From Gonium pectorale (taxonomy: Eukaryota; Chlorophyta; Chlorophyceae; Chlamydomonadales; Volvocaceae): DNA of 64,000 bases. Shown here one piece after another: positions 35,227-46,000 of the stretch (positions are counted from its first letter, which is position 1; each line of letters begins with the position of its first letter). The notes beneath the pieces were generated by a model. It was not told the DNA's origin. It saw nothing but the letters and a program-made list of their open reading frames with translations, and searched no databases. The translations under genes and the position numbers were made by a program. The DNA is taken from contig LSYV01000003.1 of assembly GCA_001584585.1 (NCBI GenBank), forward strand, positions 641,034 through 705,033. Reading direction: 5' to 3'.

Positions 35227-35493
35227 GCGTGCACTCATCGGATGAAAGCGTGGATCGGCACGCTTGCGCAGACTATAGCACGTGCATGTAGCAACGAAGT
35301 TAGTCATGACATCGAGGTCTGCAGCGGTGGGACGTAAGGATACACGGGGTTATCCGGGGAAACCCGATACACGGTTGCAGGGGTAGACAGTTTAGTTAAT
35401 AGGGCACTTCCATACTACCCGGGACTTTACGGGTGTCGTGCGGTGTTGAGGTGACCCAGGAGGCGCAGGTTGTATGCGGTAGTGGCTGTGGCA

Positions 35494-35498
35494 TGTAA
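35494..35498 (+). promoter_or_regulatory. Candidate TGTAA polyadenylation signal of MBD9-like gene
   Basis: TGTAA is the usual poly(A) signal in Chlamydomonas and Volvox. It occurs here 268 bases after the stop codon, a plausible 3' UTR length. No equally well-placed TGTAA was found after the other genes, so this single match could be chance. Confidence 0.35.
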
Positions 35499-36010
35499 CT
35501 GGTCGGGCGAGCGTTACTTGGCCAGGCACATGACTCATAAGGTACTGTTGATTCGGGCGCGCACATTGCGGCATTCGCGTTTGGCCTGCTAGCAGACGCG
35601 GAGATCAGCAGGGGAGCAGCCCGTGGCCCATCGTTACTACCGTTCCTTGACTTGACTCGTCGTCATTGGCTGACCGCTAACTGCGGTATCACTGACAGTG
35701 ACTTTGAATTTGGGGCCGCCTTGCTGACTTTGCTGATCCTCGGGTACTCTGGTATCGAGGCTGTGACTGTATCAATGCCATTGGTCTCCCGTCCACAGCC
35801 GGGTCCTGTGTGCGGCAGTGACCTCTGGTCACGGTACCACCCAAATTCCTGACTCCATCGCCATGATTGCCCTGCATGGAAGGTGCAGATGCGCACCTAA
35901 CCTGCATGGTTGCCGCACTGGTCCAGGTTTCGCATGGCATGGAGCCCAGCCAGGCCTCCAGTTGTAGCTAGGATGCCTGCTTTTGCCCACGACGCTGCGA
36001 CCAAGTTTGG

Positions 36011-36160
36011 CAAACCGGGTAAGCTGGTAAGCCGGTCTTTGGGGATCCCGGGACGAACGTCACATGTCTTGCTCTGTACCGCCCGCCCTATTGGAAACGT
36101 CGCGCCTTCGGGCGTGTATGGCCGTAGAGACGGGCTCCCTCTTCGCGTGCAGGTTTCTCT
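36011..36160 (+). repeat. Dispersed repeat family 2 copy
   Basis: It begins CAAACCGGGTAAGCTGGTA and runs through CTGTACCGCCCGCCCT, TGGAAACGTCGCGCCTTCGG and CCGTAGAGACGGGCTCCCT to a TTTCTCT end. It matches the inverted copy at 56593-56753 over its whole length and the inverted copy at 61853-61940 over the core. Confidence 0.75.
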
Positions 36161-37291
36161 CTAACACCCCATCTCAACCACCACTGACAAGGTTCTGCCC
36201 GACGCCCACGTGGTCACCAGCGTCCTCCATCCTCCCAGCGCGCAGGTTCCCGCCTCCACGCAGCAGCATCTCGGCCCCTGAAGCCGTCGTCGCCGCTCAC
36301 TCCAAGTCAGCCGTCCCGCCGTATCCGTGCAAGTAACCGCAGCCCCAGCAGCTCGTCACCGCTGCTGCCATCCCCGCTGGCGCCGTCGTTCTCGCCGCTT
36401 CTATCCTGGTCCCCACAGCCAATGCCACCGTCGCCCAAACGCCGCCCTGGTCCCAGCCTTCACAGGGTCCAGCCCCCAGGTTAATCGCCGGTCAAAAACC
36501 AGGGAGGGGGCCCATGGAGGAGCCCTCGGCCGCCACTACCCGCCCCAAACCCTGCGAATCAAAGCCCGTCTACGCAGACCCACGTCGCTATACCTGACTG
36601 CAGCAAAACCTCCAGCCGCCTAGCGCTTACCGCAGGCTCCCTCTCCCACCACCACAATTCGCAGCATTCCCTGGTACTGTCCCCTAGTACGCGGCGTCGC
36701 CTGCAAATGTGGGCCGAGGCCGCCGTCGCTGCGCTGTCGGCCGCCGCAACCTCATCTCCATCCGAGCTGCCGCCGCTGCTGCCTCGGCTGCGCCGTCCGC
36801 AGCGTGCCTGATAGCTGCTGTTTACTGCTTGACGGCAGTGAACCTTCTGCAGCCCGCTGCCCCAGCCCCAGCGCCGGCCGCGGCCCCAGAGCCAGACCCG
36901 GCCCCAGCCCAGGCCCGGGCCCCAACCTGGCCCCGCAGCAGGTGCTTCGCCTAATATATCGTCGTTAATCACCGCGAACTTTTCGCAGGCGGATTTTTAT
37001 TTGGAATCCGTCAACATTAGTATCTTTGACGAGGTGCATCGCGTCCTTGTCCCCTCCAGGCGCACACAGTGGACGCGGAAGTTTCGTGTGCTGGTTGACA
37101 TAGAACACGGTGGAGTGTACGTGCATGCGAGGGGAGAAGGGAGCCGTGCGTACGTCGGCCTTCTTCAATCCCGGATCCGCTTTTCAAAATTTAGGGAGTG
37201 CCAGGAACCTGCCGCATTTCGAACGAATATCGCCCCTTGTCCCGTAGTAAAAGAGACCGCATAGTCAGGTCTTACCTGCTTATAGGCCAGT

Positions 37292-38668
37292 ATGTCAATG
37301 CAGTGCCAGGCGCAGCTTCAACGCAGCACCATTACCCTTAAAGGGTCGGCACAAATCGTCACACAGTACTTCGAATATGCGGTCCAAAGGTCAGCTCTCT
37401 GGTCTCACTTGCTAGCACCTGCTCGACTCCGCTTGCTCGGCCAGCCAATCCAGCTCTCTCTGTGCAGTATTCTGTACCAGCGTGGCGTGTACCCGTCAGA
37501 GGACTTCAAGCAGAAGAAGGAGTATGGCATCATGCTGTGGGTGAGCAACGATGACGGCCTCAACAAGTACCTCAGCACTGTTCTGTCGCAGACGAAAGGT
37601 GGGCGCGACGTGGGGGCCAGCAAGGGTGTTAGCGCGGCCAGTAACGGATGCGACACACACGTCCCACCCCGTAGAATGGCTGGAGTCGGGGAAGCTGCGC
37701 CAGCTCGTCCTGGTCATTACCGACGTGACGACCAGTGAGGTGCTGGAGCGGTGGACGTTTGACATTGAGACCAACAAGGAGGTGGTGGCTGGCGGGTGCG
37801 TAACCCGAGCATCCCGTAAAACGTACTTGGCCACACCCTTCAACCCCCAGCTTGCACCACGTCCCACAGAAAGCCGCCAGAGAAGGCGGAGAGCGAGATC
37901 AAGAGCGAAATCGCCGGCATTCTGCGGCAGGTATGTGTTTGGCACTATACGGGCATCTTACGCCCCCACTTAGGTGGTGAGCTTGCACTCTCAGGCCACC
38001 TCGCTTCACCTTGGCATGCAGATCTGCGCCAGCGTCTCGTTCCTGCCGCTCCTCGACACGCGCTGTAAGTTGCTAATGTGTCCTGCTTACAACCGAAGAT
38101 GCCTTTAGGGAGGACCAATGCGACGGCGCTCTGTACAGTATCTGTCATGCAGCCAAGCCGCAAGGTGTGACAATCCTAACTGTGCCAAACATGCAGGCTC
38201 GATCGACATTCTCGTATACACGGACAATATCGAGGAGGTGCCGGCTGAGTGGTAAGCCAAAAATGCTGCAATGAGGGAACCCTAGAACCCGGCACCAATG
38301 TGGCCGTGTGGTTGGACAATGCAAGCCCGAAGCTGCCGTTGCCCTTGGGGATCCCAGTTGGCACCGATCCCTGCGCTGCCCTCGGCAACTCCTGTCACAG
38401 GGAGGATAGCGATGCACGCAACATCAAGAACGCAGAGGTGGTCTCGCTGCGGGCGTTCAGCACGAAGGTATGGTGCCCAACGGCCTTATTGTTCCACAGC
38501 AGGACCATGACCCAGGCATATCATAATTTTGTACGACAGCCACTCCTAAACTCAGCTGGTCGGGATCGCCATCGTCCGTTGCTGCCTCACGGTTCCCCTT
38601 GCTTTTCTGCCCCGTAGGTGCACAACGTCAAGACCATGGTGGCCTACAAGGCGGAGGATATGCTCTGA
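37292..38668 (+). CDS. MAD2: MAD2 spindle assembly checkpoint protein (HORMA domain)
   Basis: A 208-residue HORMA-domain protein that delays anaphase by binding CDC20, with MAD1 at unattached kinetochores. Exons: 37292-37389, 37468-37598, 37675-37795, 37870-37930, 38022-38064, 38197-38251, 38401-38467 and 38618-38668, all in phase. Diagnostic sequence includes ITLKGSAQIVTQYF near the N-terminus and SILYQRGVYPSEDF across the first junction. Further on come YLSTVLSQ, VLVITDVTTSEVLERW with FDIETN, and CSIDILVYTD. The C-terminal safety-belt region includes VHNVKTMVAYK before the TGA. Length and all conserved blocks fit a functional orthologue. The second ATG (37298) is an alternative start. It is transcribed toward MsrA; the two genes converge with 1.55 kb between their stops. 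Confidence 0.97.
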
Positions 38669-40220
38669 CCGACGCGTGTTGGGTCAAACTGTACCTTGGT
38701 GATCTCGCTGCACAGGTGGCAAATGAGTGAATCCTGGTTTGTCTAGTGAAGCATTTACGGTTAGTGAGCGGTGAAACATTGCCTTCTGTCATGAGCTCAT
38801 GGCACAAGGGCGCACACCAGGAGCGTTATGGGGAGTCGAGTCGGCCCGCAAGGATGCTGGCAGGCTCCTTCAGCTGATGTCGCGTACAACGAGAGCCAGG
38901 CCAATATGATCAGGCACGGTGTTTGAGCTCATGGTACTTTCAGATGCATACCACACAGGATGGTGCTGTACATACTAATGCAGCTGTTCACGACCTCATG
39001 GCGCGCTGCAGGTGGGCTTGCCCGCATGTGCTGTCTTAGGGCTGATTTACAGGGGGCCTTGTCGTCTCTTTTCGATCATCGCGTGTCGACGATGGCAGCG
39101 GCACCGAACACCATCGCTTAATGGAGTGTTACGTCGACTTTGTCCTCCAGTTTTTGGCGTTCGTTCCAGAGTATTAATATGCGATGGGTGGTGTGCCCGA
39201 AACCCTCCATGTGGACTCTTGCCGTTGATGGTGATCAACTCGGTCATGGAACTCCTTCAATCTCTCGAATTATTTGTCCAATGCATTCGTCAGACAGGAC
39301 ACTTGCAGCGTTGGAAGATCAGGTGTTGCCGTCTTACGCCACAAACCATGGGTCGTGCACCGCTCCCCGTCCTCATCTGTTGGAGTGTGCCGCATGACAC
39401 ACGTGTAGGCATTCTAGAGGTCGTGCGCTGCCACCAATGCATCCGTAGCACCGTGGCTAGCGGGTTCAGCAGCCGCGCCATTTGGTTAGCGTGGGTAGTT
39501 GCAACGATGATGTGAAGGACATAGCCCGAAGGCTACCTGTTGCAGAGTTTTGCCTTAGGATCTGGGAGAATCCAACATGCCGATTTAGTAGCCCTATCCA
39601 CATGGAGCCCGCGTGGGGAGTTTCAAAGTAAGAGTATGCCTAACGTGTTCCAAAATACACGGGAAAATAGTCAACGCTCGACTCCACCCGGCCCGCCATG
39701 TGCTTTTGACCAGGTCCCGCCTGCCAGGTGCCACACGTGCCACCAGAATCCCTGGTCAAAACAAAACCCAGGAACCCCCGGCTACACATCAAGGCCTAAG
39801 TACTTCTGCATCCCGGCATTTAACATATACTATCCTGCTCCACACTGGCAGCTGGGAACGCGGCACCAAGAAAACAGCCCAGACCGAGCAATTCAGGAAT
39901 AAGGATGTAGTTTCAATAATGTTACCAATGATGCGCTTGCAACCATGCACGCATAAACAACACATGCCCATAGTGCACGCCAACGGGACAAGACCCTGTC
40001 GGCACTCCCTCCCTCGCAGCACTCTTGCGCCATGCTGGGCTAGGTGGAACCACGCGTACCCGTGTATCCGACCATACTAGTGCTTGGGGTGATATTCGTG
40101 TCAAACATGTCAGACGTGGACCAGAGCAGACTGCAACTGCCGCGCAACGCAAACAACTACGGGAGTCCTGGGAGTTTGAACTCATGTCTAGTCACTGTGC
40201 AGGCCCGTCAAGTGTCTCCA
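38669..40220. other. Convergent intergenic region MAD2 / MsrA
   Basis: About 1.55 kb between two stop codons, so it should hold both 3' UTRs. Composition is less GC-rich than in the genes. Open frames such as 39012-39515 (+) lack domains and are Cys/Arg-rich. A weak hint of relic coding sequence (INGK) occurs on the minus strand near 39230, but it is too degraded to name. Confidence 0.5.
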
Positions 40221-41637
40221 TTAGCCGTAGCACCGGATGGGGTCCTTGCAACCTTTGGCCGCTGATTGCACGTTTCCGAAGCGCCCGCCTTTTGACAGAT
40301 ACTGCTGATGATATCCCTCTGCGGAGCGTTGAGCAGTACGGACGACCGGGGAATATGGTAAGCCTAACGGCAATGGAATCTACGTCAAGCGTGCATGTAG
40401 CAGGTTGTGATCGCTGGCCTGGCCTGTGCGCAGCCGCGTCGCGCAATCAGGCTTATGTGGCGTGGCCTGACCTGTTGCTCTAAGCCTCTGTTCAATGCAT
40501 ATGCGTCGGAACAGGGCATCACAGCCCTCGCCGCAAGATCCACGGTCCGAAGTGACGCAGTCGCAAAGGCCGGCAGCGCACACAAGAGACGCGCAAAGGC
40601 CGGCGCGCGTAAAAGACGCGCAAGAGCTCCGGTTTCTCGCAATCATGTTGCCGTTGCTACTCAACGTGCCTGGGCCCCTGCCATCCCGCACGCCCTACGC
40701 TTCCTCCCTGCTTCTCCCGGACCACGGCCCGTCCGTACGGCCATATACAATGGCGTGTCCACTACCCGTCCCGTCGCCCCGCTTAGCCGCGCACCCACCA
40801 GCCAGGAAGTAGTCGCCCGCCGGCTGGAGCTCCACTACCACGCGATCGCCCGCCCAGCGAGGCGGCGCGGCGCCCTCGTTGATCTGCTTCTGCACCGCCT
40901 CAAGCCGGGCCGCGGCCGCCGCCTTCTGCTGCTCGTCATGGAAGTAGATGGCCGAACGGTATTGCGTTCCCCAGTCGTTGCCCTGCCGGTCCTTCGTGGT
41001 GGGGTCGACCCGGGCGAAGAACGTGTCGAGCAGGGAATCGTAAGAGCACTCTCTTGGGTCATACGTGCACTGTACCGCCTCCGCGTGCCCCGTGCGGCCG
41101 CTGCAGACCGAGTCGTAGTTTGGTCGGGGGTCCGGCCCGCCGGTGTAGCCCACGCTGGTGGACACCACGCCCGGCACGCGCTGGTACGCAAGCTCAAGGC
41201 CCCAAAAGCAACCCCCTGCGGTTTGGGCATGGACCGCTCTACGTGAGCAATGGTAGGAGGACACTATACCAGCCTATTTTGAAGCCCATGCACGGGTCGG
41301 TGGGGTGCCCACGTGTGCGCATCATATTACACCCGTGCGAAGGACATGAGGGGTGAAAAGCTTCAAGCTAACTGAGCAGAACGTTGACAGCTGGACTCTT
41401 TGGGGAGAATGCATGTCCCGCCGAGGGCTCAAGAGCGCAGGAGGAGGCGCATGCAAGCGACTGACACGCACCTGCGAAAGTCGCCAGCTTGAGCCCCTCA
41501 GGAGCCTCCTTTGGAGCCAGCTTGCATGCCTCCCGCCCAAAAAAGCTCCCGAGTCCGAAAAGCCCCATCGCTTGAAGTCTAGCGCTCCGACCAGGCGCTG
41601 CTGGGCGCGACGGCGCCCCCCTTTGAATTGAAAGCAT
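40221..41637 (-). CDS. MSRA: Peptide methionine sulfoxide reductase A
   Basis: It reduces the S-epimer of methionine sulfoxide in proteins, a repair step after oxidative damage. Three exons on the minus strand, 41637-41472, 41215-40799 and 40318-40221, give 226 residues with consistent phase. Exon 1 ends KLATFAG, which joins exon 2 to make AGGCFWGLEL, with the catalytic Cys in GCFWG. Exon 2 continues with VGYTGG, PNYDSVCSGRTGHAEAV and DYFLA. The last exon gives EGYHQQYLSKGGRFG and a C-terminus KGCKDPIRCYG, with resolving cysteines as in plant MsrA. The first ATG (41637) adds an Arg-rich, acid-free leader of 23 residues, possibly an organelle presequence; ATG 41568 (MGLFGLG) would give a cytosolic form. 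Reading exon 2 alone would miss both ends of the protein. Confidence 0.95.
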
Positions 41638-43048
41638 CTGCTTCGAAGCCAGTACACCCTTGGAGCCACCTCATCTATGTGTGAACGTGGGAACAGTGTG
41701 CGTGGGTGCGCTCCGAAAACAGTAGTATGAGACGAGTTCCTCGGGGGAGGCACTCGTCATTTTGCATGTTAGTACATCCCTCTTACTTTAATCCAAGGAG
41801 TCATTTTTATTAGTGTTACTTGTCGTTGCAGACCCACGGACCGCTGCTCGTCGACTAGCTTACTTCTGTTGTTGTCGTCGGGCCTTTGTGAGCATGTTAT
41901 GCCTTAGCCGTAGCCAGTTCACGTTGTCCCGAACGAAGTGGGCGATGTACGCACAGAAGCAGTTGGTGAGGCCGGTCATGGCCCGGTATGCCTTGCCGTT
42001 GATTACGAGCAGGCTTGTCGTCTGGTACTCTCGTCTGGAACGCAGGGGCCGGATTCCTCATGGCGCGATGGCGCTGTCAAGGGCGGGGCCACCAGGGCGT
42101 TGCACGCCGCGAATTCACGCAGGTGGTCCCCAGTCCAATGGTCACTCAACCCCTAGGCGGCGGACACACGTCTCGTACCCAAGCTGTACATTAGATTACA
42201 GATTATAGGCTCCCCTTTTTTTACAGGCTGTACTTGTAAGTGTGGAACCCGTGGCAACTCACAGATCACAGTGCGTATGCAAGAAACTTGGCTCCACCAA
42301 ATCCCCGCGTTGCCGCCACAGACTTTATGTGAGGACATCGTACGCAACCTATGGCCAAACAGCTTCCTTGGCGACCCAGCGGCACTAAAGCACCAGGCCG
42401 GTTGCAAACCATGGCGGCTGGCCACACGGTCAAATCAACGCCAAACGAAGTGCTTTGCAACACCACTTATTCTCGGGCAGGACACGAACCTCGGATCAGG
42501 ACACGCACCAAAACCAATGCATACCATGTATTAGCACGTACCCTACCCATACATCCGTACATACAGGACGGCCTTGCGCCACGTGATGTACTGCTACAGG
42601 TTCCACACGGCCGCACTTGAGGTAAAAGCTCATTGTACAAGGGCACTAGGGAGTCCGAGGCTCCTAATGTCTTTAGAGGCCCCTTAGTTCAGTCCTTGGG
42701 TGCGGGGTGCGCGCCACCCCGGTCGTGCGCCTCGCCAATGCCATCGTCGTAATCCTCCGCTCCGTACCCGACCTGCACAGCACGGGGCCTAAGAGGTTAG
42801 CATAGGGAAACATTTGACACGCTTGGTTACTTTTGACGAGCAAGCGCTCCCCACCCCACCCCCGGTGGTCCTCAGTCGGCACGCTGGAGAACGCTCAAAT
42901 ATCGGCACAACTCGAACGGTTTTGCGGCGTCCCCATTCACCCCTTGCGCGGTGAAAGCCGATACAGACTTAAAAGCACGGCACAGTAGCACCAAGATGAG
43001 ACCGCACGCGTGTCATGTGCCGCTTTGCACATGCTCTCCTGTCTGCTC
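41638..43048. other. Intergenic region between SET gene 3' end and MsrA 5' end
   Basis: 1.4 kb between two minus-strand genes, so it should hold the MsrA promoter and the SET-gene 3' UTR. A minus-strand frame of about 50 codons ending at 41860 (containing INGKAYRAMTGLTNCF) looks more protein-like than its surroundings and might be a transposon or gene relic. Nothing else is recognisable. TTACA (TGTAA on the minus strand) occurs near 42194, too far from the stop to assign. Confidence 0.5.
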
Positions 43049-46000
43049 TTATTGGCCCGTTGACCCAACCGAGCAACAGCAGTCGGCGGACTGGCAGTGT
43101 TGTGGGTACAACGCGGGGCAAGGGAAAAGGCGATGAAAGCTTCCGAAACCTTTGCGCTGCGGGCTCACCCCCTGGCTGTCGTCACTTCCCATCAACAGCC
43201 CGTCGTCGTCCTGCTCCTCGCCGCCATCGCCGCCAGCCTCATCCTCGGCCCCCTCCGAAGCCTGCGCGCCCAGCCCGCGCCGCCGCCGCTTGGCTGAGCG
43301 CTGGCCCGCAGGCGCAGCACCGGAGGCGGCTGCGCCGCGCTTGCCCGCAGACCCCGCCTGCGCCTTCTCCTCGATCCCCTGCTCCTCGTCCTCACTCGCG
43401 CTGCTTCCGTCCTCGTCGCCCTCGCCGTCGTCTTTGTCCCTGCATACAAAATCACAGCCAACCGCAACCGAGCAGCAACAGGGTGTCGCTCACGAAGCGC
43501 CGGCAGCAGCAGCTCCTCCCTTCGCGACCGCCGCCGTGTCTACCTTGGGCCCCCATTGAGTGTGCCAGCCGCCGGGTGCGCTGACAAAACCCAGCTTTCT
43601 CTTTCCTAATATCCCTGTGCTCACCCCGCCTCCCCGTCTCGCAACTTCCGCATCAGCTCCACCACCGCCTTCTTGGCAAGGTGCAGTACGTCCCGTTCGC
43701 CCACGCGAACCTGCAGGAGGTGGGGCACAGGGAGGGAGGAAGGGAAAGGGGGCTTCTCGTCCATGGACTTCACGCACAACCTCATACAACAATGCTCACA
43801 CCGGAAGCATGGCAGCTGCGTCGTCGCATAGCCTACGAGGTCGCTCTGCGAGTTTTGCACGTAGCGACGTACGCGGCCTACGCCCGCCGCCGGCACGGGC
43901 AGGCCTGCTCACCCGCACCGCCAGCCGCTTGCGCCCGGTGCACTCTGCGCTCCGCAGCAGCCGCACGTCGTCCTTTGCGCTTCCCGGGTAGCGCTCCAGG
44001 CAGGACTCCAGGATCTGCAGACGGAGGCGGGTGGGGGCGACAGAGGTTTCGTCCACTTGATGGGACGAGGGATGGCGGTAGGAATGCCTCCGCAAAAGGA
44101 GTCGTCGCATGCGCCCGGGCCGCAGGGCCCAACTGCTGGTGCCACGGGACCACTTGCCTACGACACCAATACTGACAATGAACCGACACGGCCAGCAAGT
44201 CTTGTCTATGACGCTACCCAGCCCGCCACAGCCCGCAGGGCCACAGTGTCCGGAGTTTTGTGTTTGCCCAGGGCCCAGCCACCCCTTCCTCCACACCCCA
44301 TACCCCAAACGGACTCTAGGCCCCTGCCCTCCGCCCGCCCGCTCCCCTGCCCCCCGGGGCAACCTGCAGGCAGGCAATGCAGACCATCTCCGCAAAGTCC
44401 TCGTCCTCCTCAAGCAGGGACGTGCCGAGAGCCAGCTTGGGGGCGGGCGCCGCGGGGGCCGCGCCGCTGCCGCTGCCGGCTGCGCCCGGCGCCGGTGCTG
44501 GCTCTGCGTCTTTGGCCACCCCTGAGCCTTTGGACACCTTCTTCGCTCTGCCTGCGCCAGGCGACCCCGCGGGCTGGCCGCCGGCGGCCGCGGCCGCACC
44601 CCCACCAAACTCCCTTCGCAGCTCCTGAAACTCCTCCTTGGTCATGAGTAGAACCTGCCTCGGCAGCCAGGTAGGTAGACACAAGTGCACCACCAACAGC
44701 AGCGGCAGCAGCCGGCTCGTGAGCACGTCAAGCAGCAGCAGCGGTGGCAACGCCATGGTGGTCACGGATTGGGTCTCGCAAAACAGCCAGTCGACGGAGA
44801 GCAGTTCGCAAAGGGTCCCCAGCGGCAACACTAAACGCAACGACGTGGGCCGCGCAGCTTCTACCCATCTTCGACTCCGCTTCAACCGTTCCCGGTCTGT
44901 CCGTCCTTCCACCCNNNNNNNNNNNNNNNNNNNNCCTTCAACCGTTCCCGGTCCTGTCCGTCCTTCCACCCGACCCCCGCAAGCGACCACTTGCACGCCC
45001 GCGCACCTGCACTGCCGTCAGCAGCTCCCCGGGCAGCGGCTCCCTCGCCAGCAGCACAAACTGCGTATCGGCCGGGGCGGCGGGCTGCAGCACGCCCGCA
45101 GACGCCAGGAACTCGCGCTTGGCCTTCTTGACGGCGGCGGGGGGCGCCTGCACGGAGCAGCAGCACGTGTGCAATGACGGAGGACGGTACATATCCAGGC
45201 AGGCGACAGCGGGATGCGGGCCAGCGCTTAGCCTCCTCCTCAGCTGCCCAGCCCTTGGCCGCTCTCGACCTCTGCCGCGCTGTGCCACGCCCCATCGTTC
45301 CTCCCAAGCTGGAACTCTGAACACCCGCGTCCTCAGCCCCGACGACGCACCTGGTCCATGGAGCGGAGCAGCCCCGAGCACACGCCTTCCACTGCCGCCC
45401 ACGGCACCAGGGCTGCGTTGTGCGGGTTCCGGTAGCATCCGCCACCGCTGCCTGCCGCTGCCTCCTCGCCTCCCGGATGCTGCTGCCGGAAGTCGTCCTC
45501 GCTGTCCAGGAAGCCGTACGTCTGCAACAGCTGCGCGTCGGACAGATCGCCGTACGTGTGCAGCACCTCCGTGCCCGCGGGGATGGGCTTGTCTGCGGTG
45601 CCGCGGGCAGGGACAGCGGACAGGGGCAGGGCCAGCCGGGCGGGCGGGACTTGGATGAGCCGGTCGACGGTACACTGCCCTCAATGCGGGGTAGTCCGAA
45701 AAGCCGTTTGCGCCATGTGCCACCCGACGGGCAGCGACGCCAGGTGAGGGGGGTAGGACAGACGGGCAGCACGGAGGGGCGCATGTCGCATACTCTGGGC
45801 CACCTCGATACTGCAGACCCAGAGCCGGCGACACACGAGGGCCCCTCGCAAACCGCACAGCATCGTGCCATGGACCCTCTTAGGCCTCGCGGCCTCCACA
45901 CTCTGCACCCCCGCGGCCTTCGGCATGCACCCTTCGGTCCACGCGTACAACAGACTATTCAAATGTAGGGCCGCCCGCGCGCGCCAAGACCCACATCCCG

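Larger units (their letters stand above)
35227..37291. other. Intergenic region between MBD9-like gene and MAD2
   Basis: About 2.1 kb between two genes on the same strand. The start should hold the MBD9-like 3' UTR (TGTAA at 35494-35498) and the end should hold the MAD2 promoter. A family-2 repeat lies at 36011-36160. The stretch 36161-36955 is strikingly C-rich on the + strand, with Pro/Ser/Ala-type triplets in all frames but repeated stops. I see no gene in it. Confidence 0.6.

Noticed and set aside
39012..39515. A + strand 167-codon frame in the MAD2/MsrA interval
   Set aside because: Cys/Arg/Leu-rich composition without motifs, lower GC than true exons here, and no splice partners.
40695..41264. 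MsrA as a single-exon gene starting at 41264
   Set aside because: The first codon would be GTG, the frame upstream of GGCFWG is intron, and the C-terminal YHQQY segment is missing. The three-exon model restores both ends in phase.
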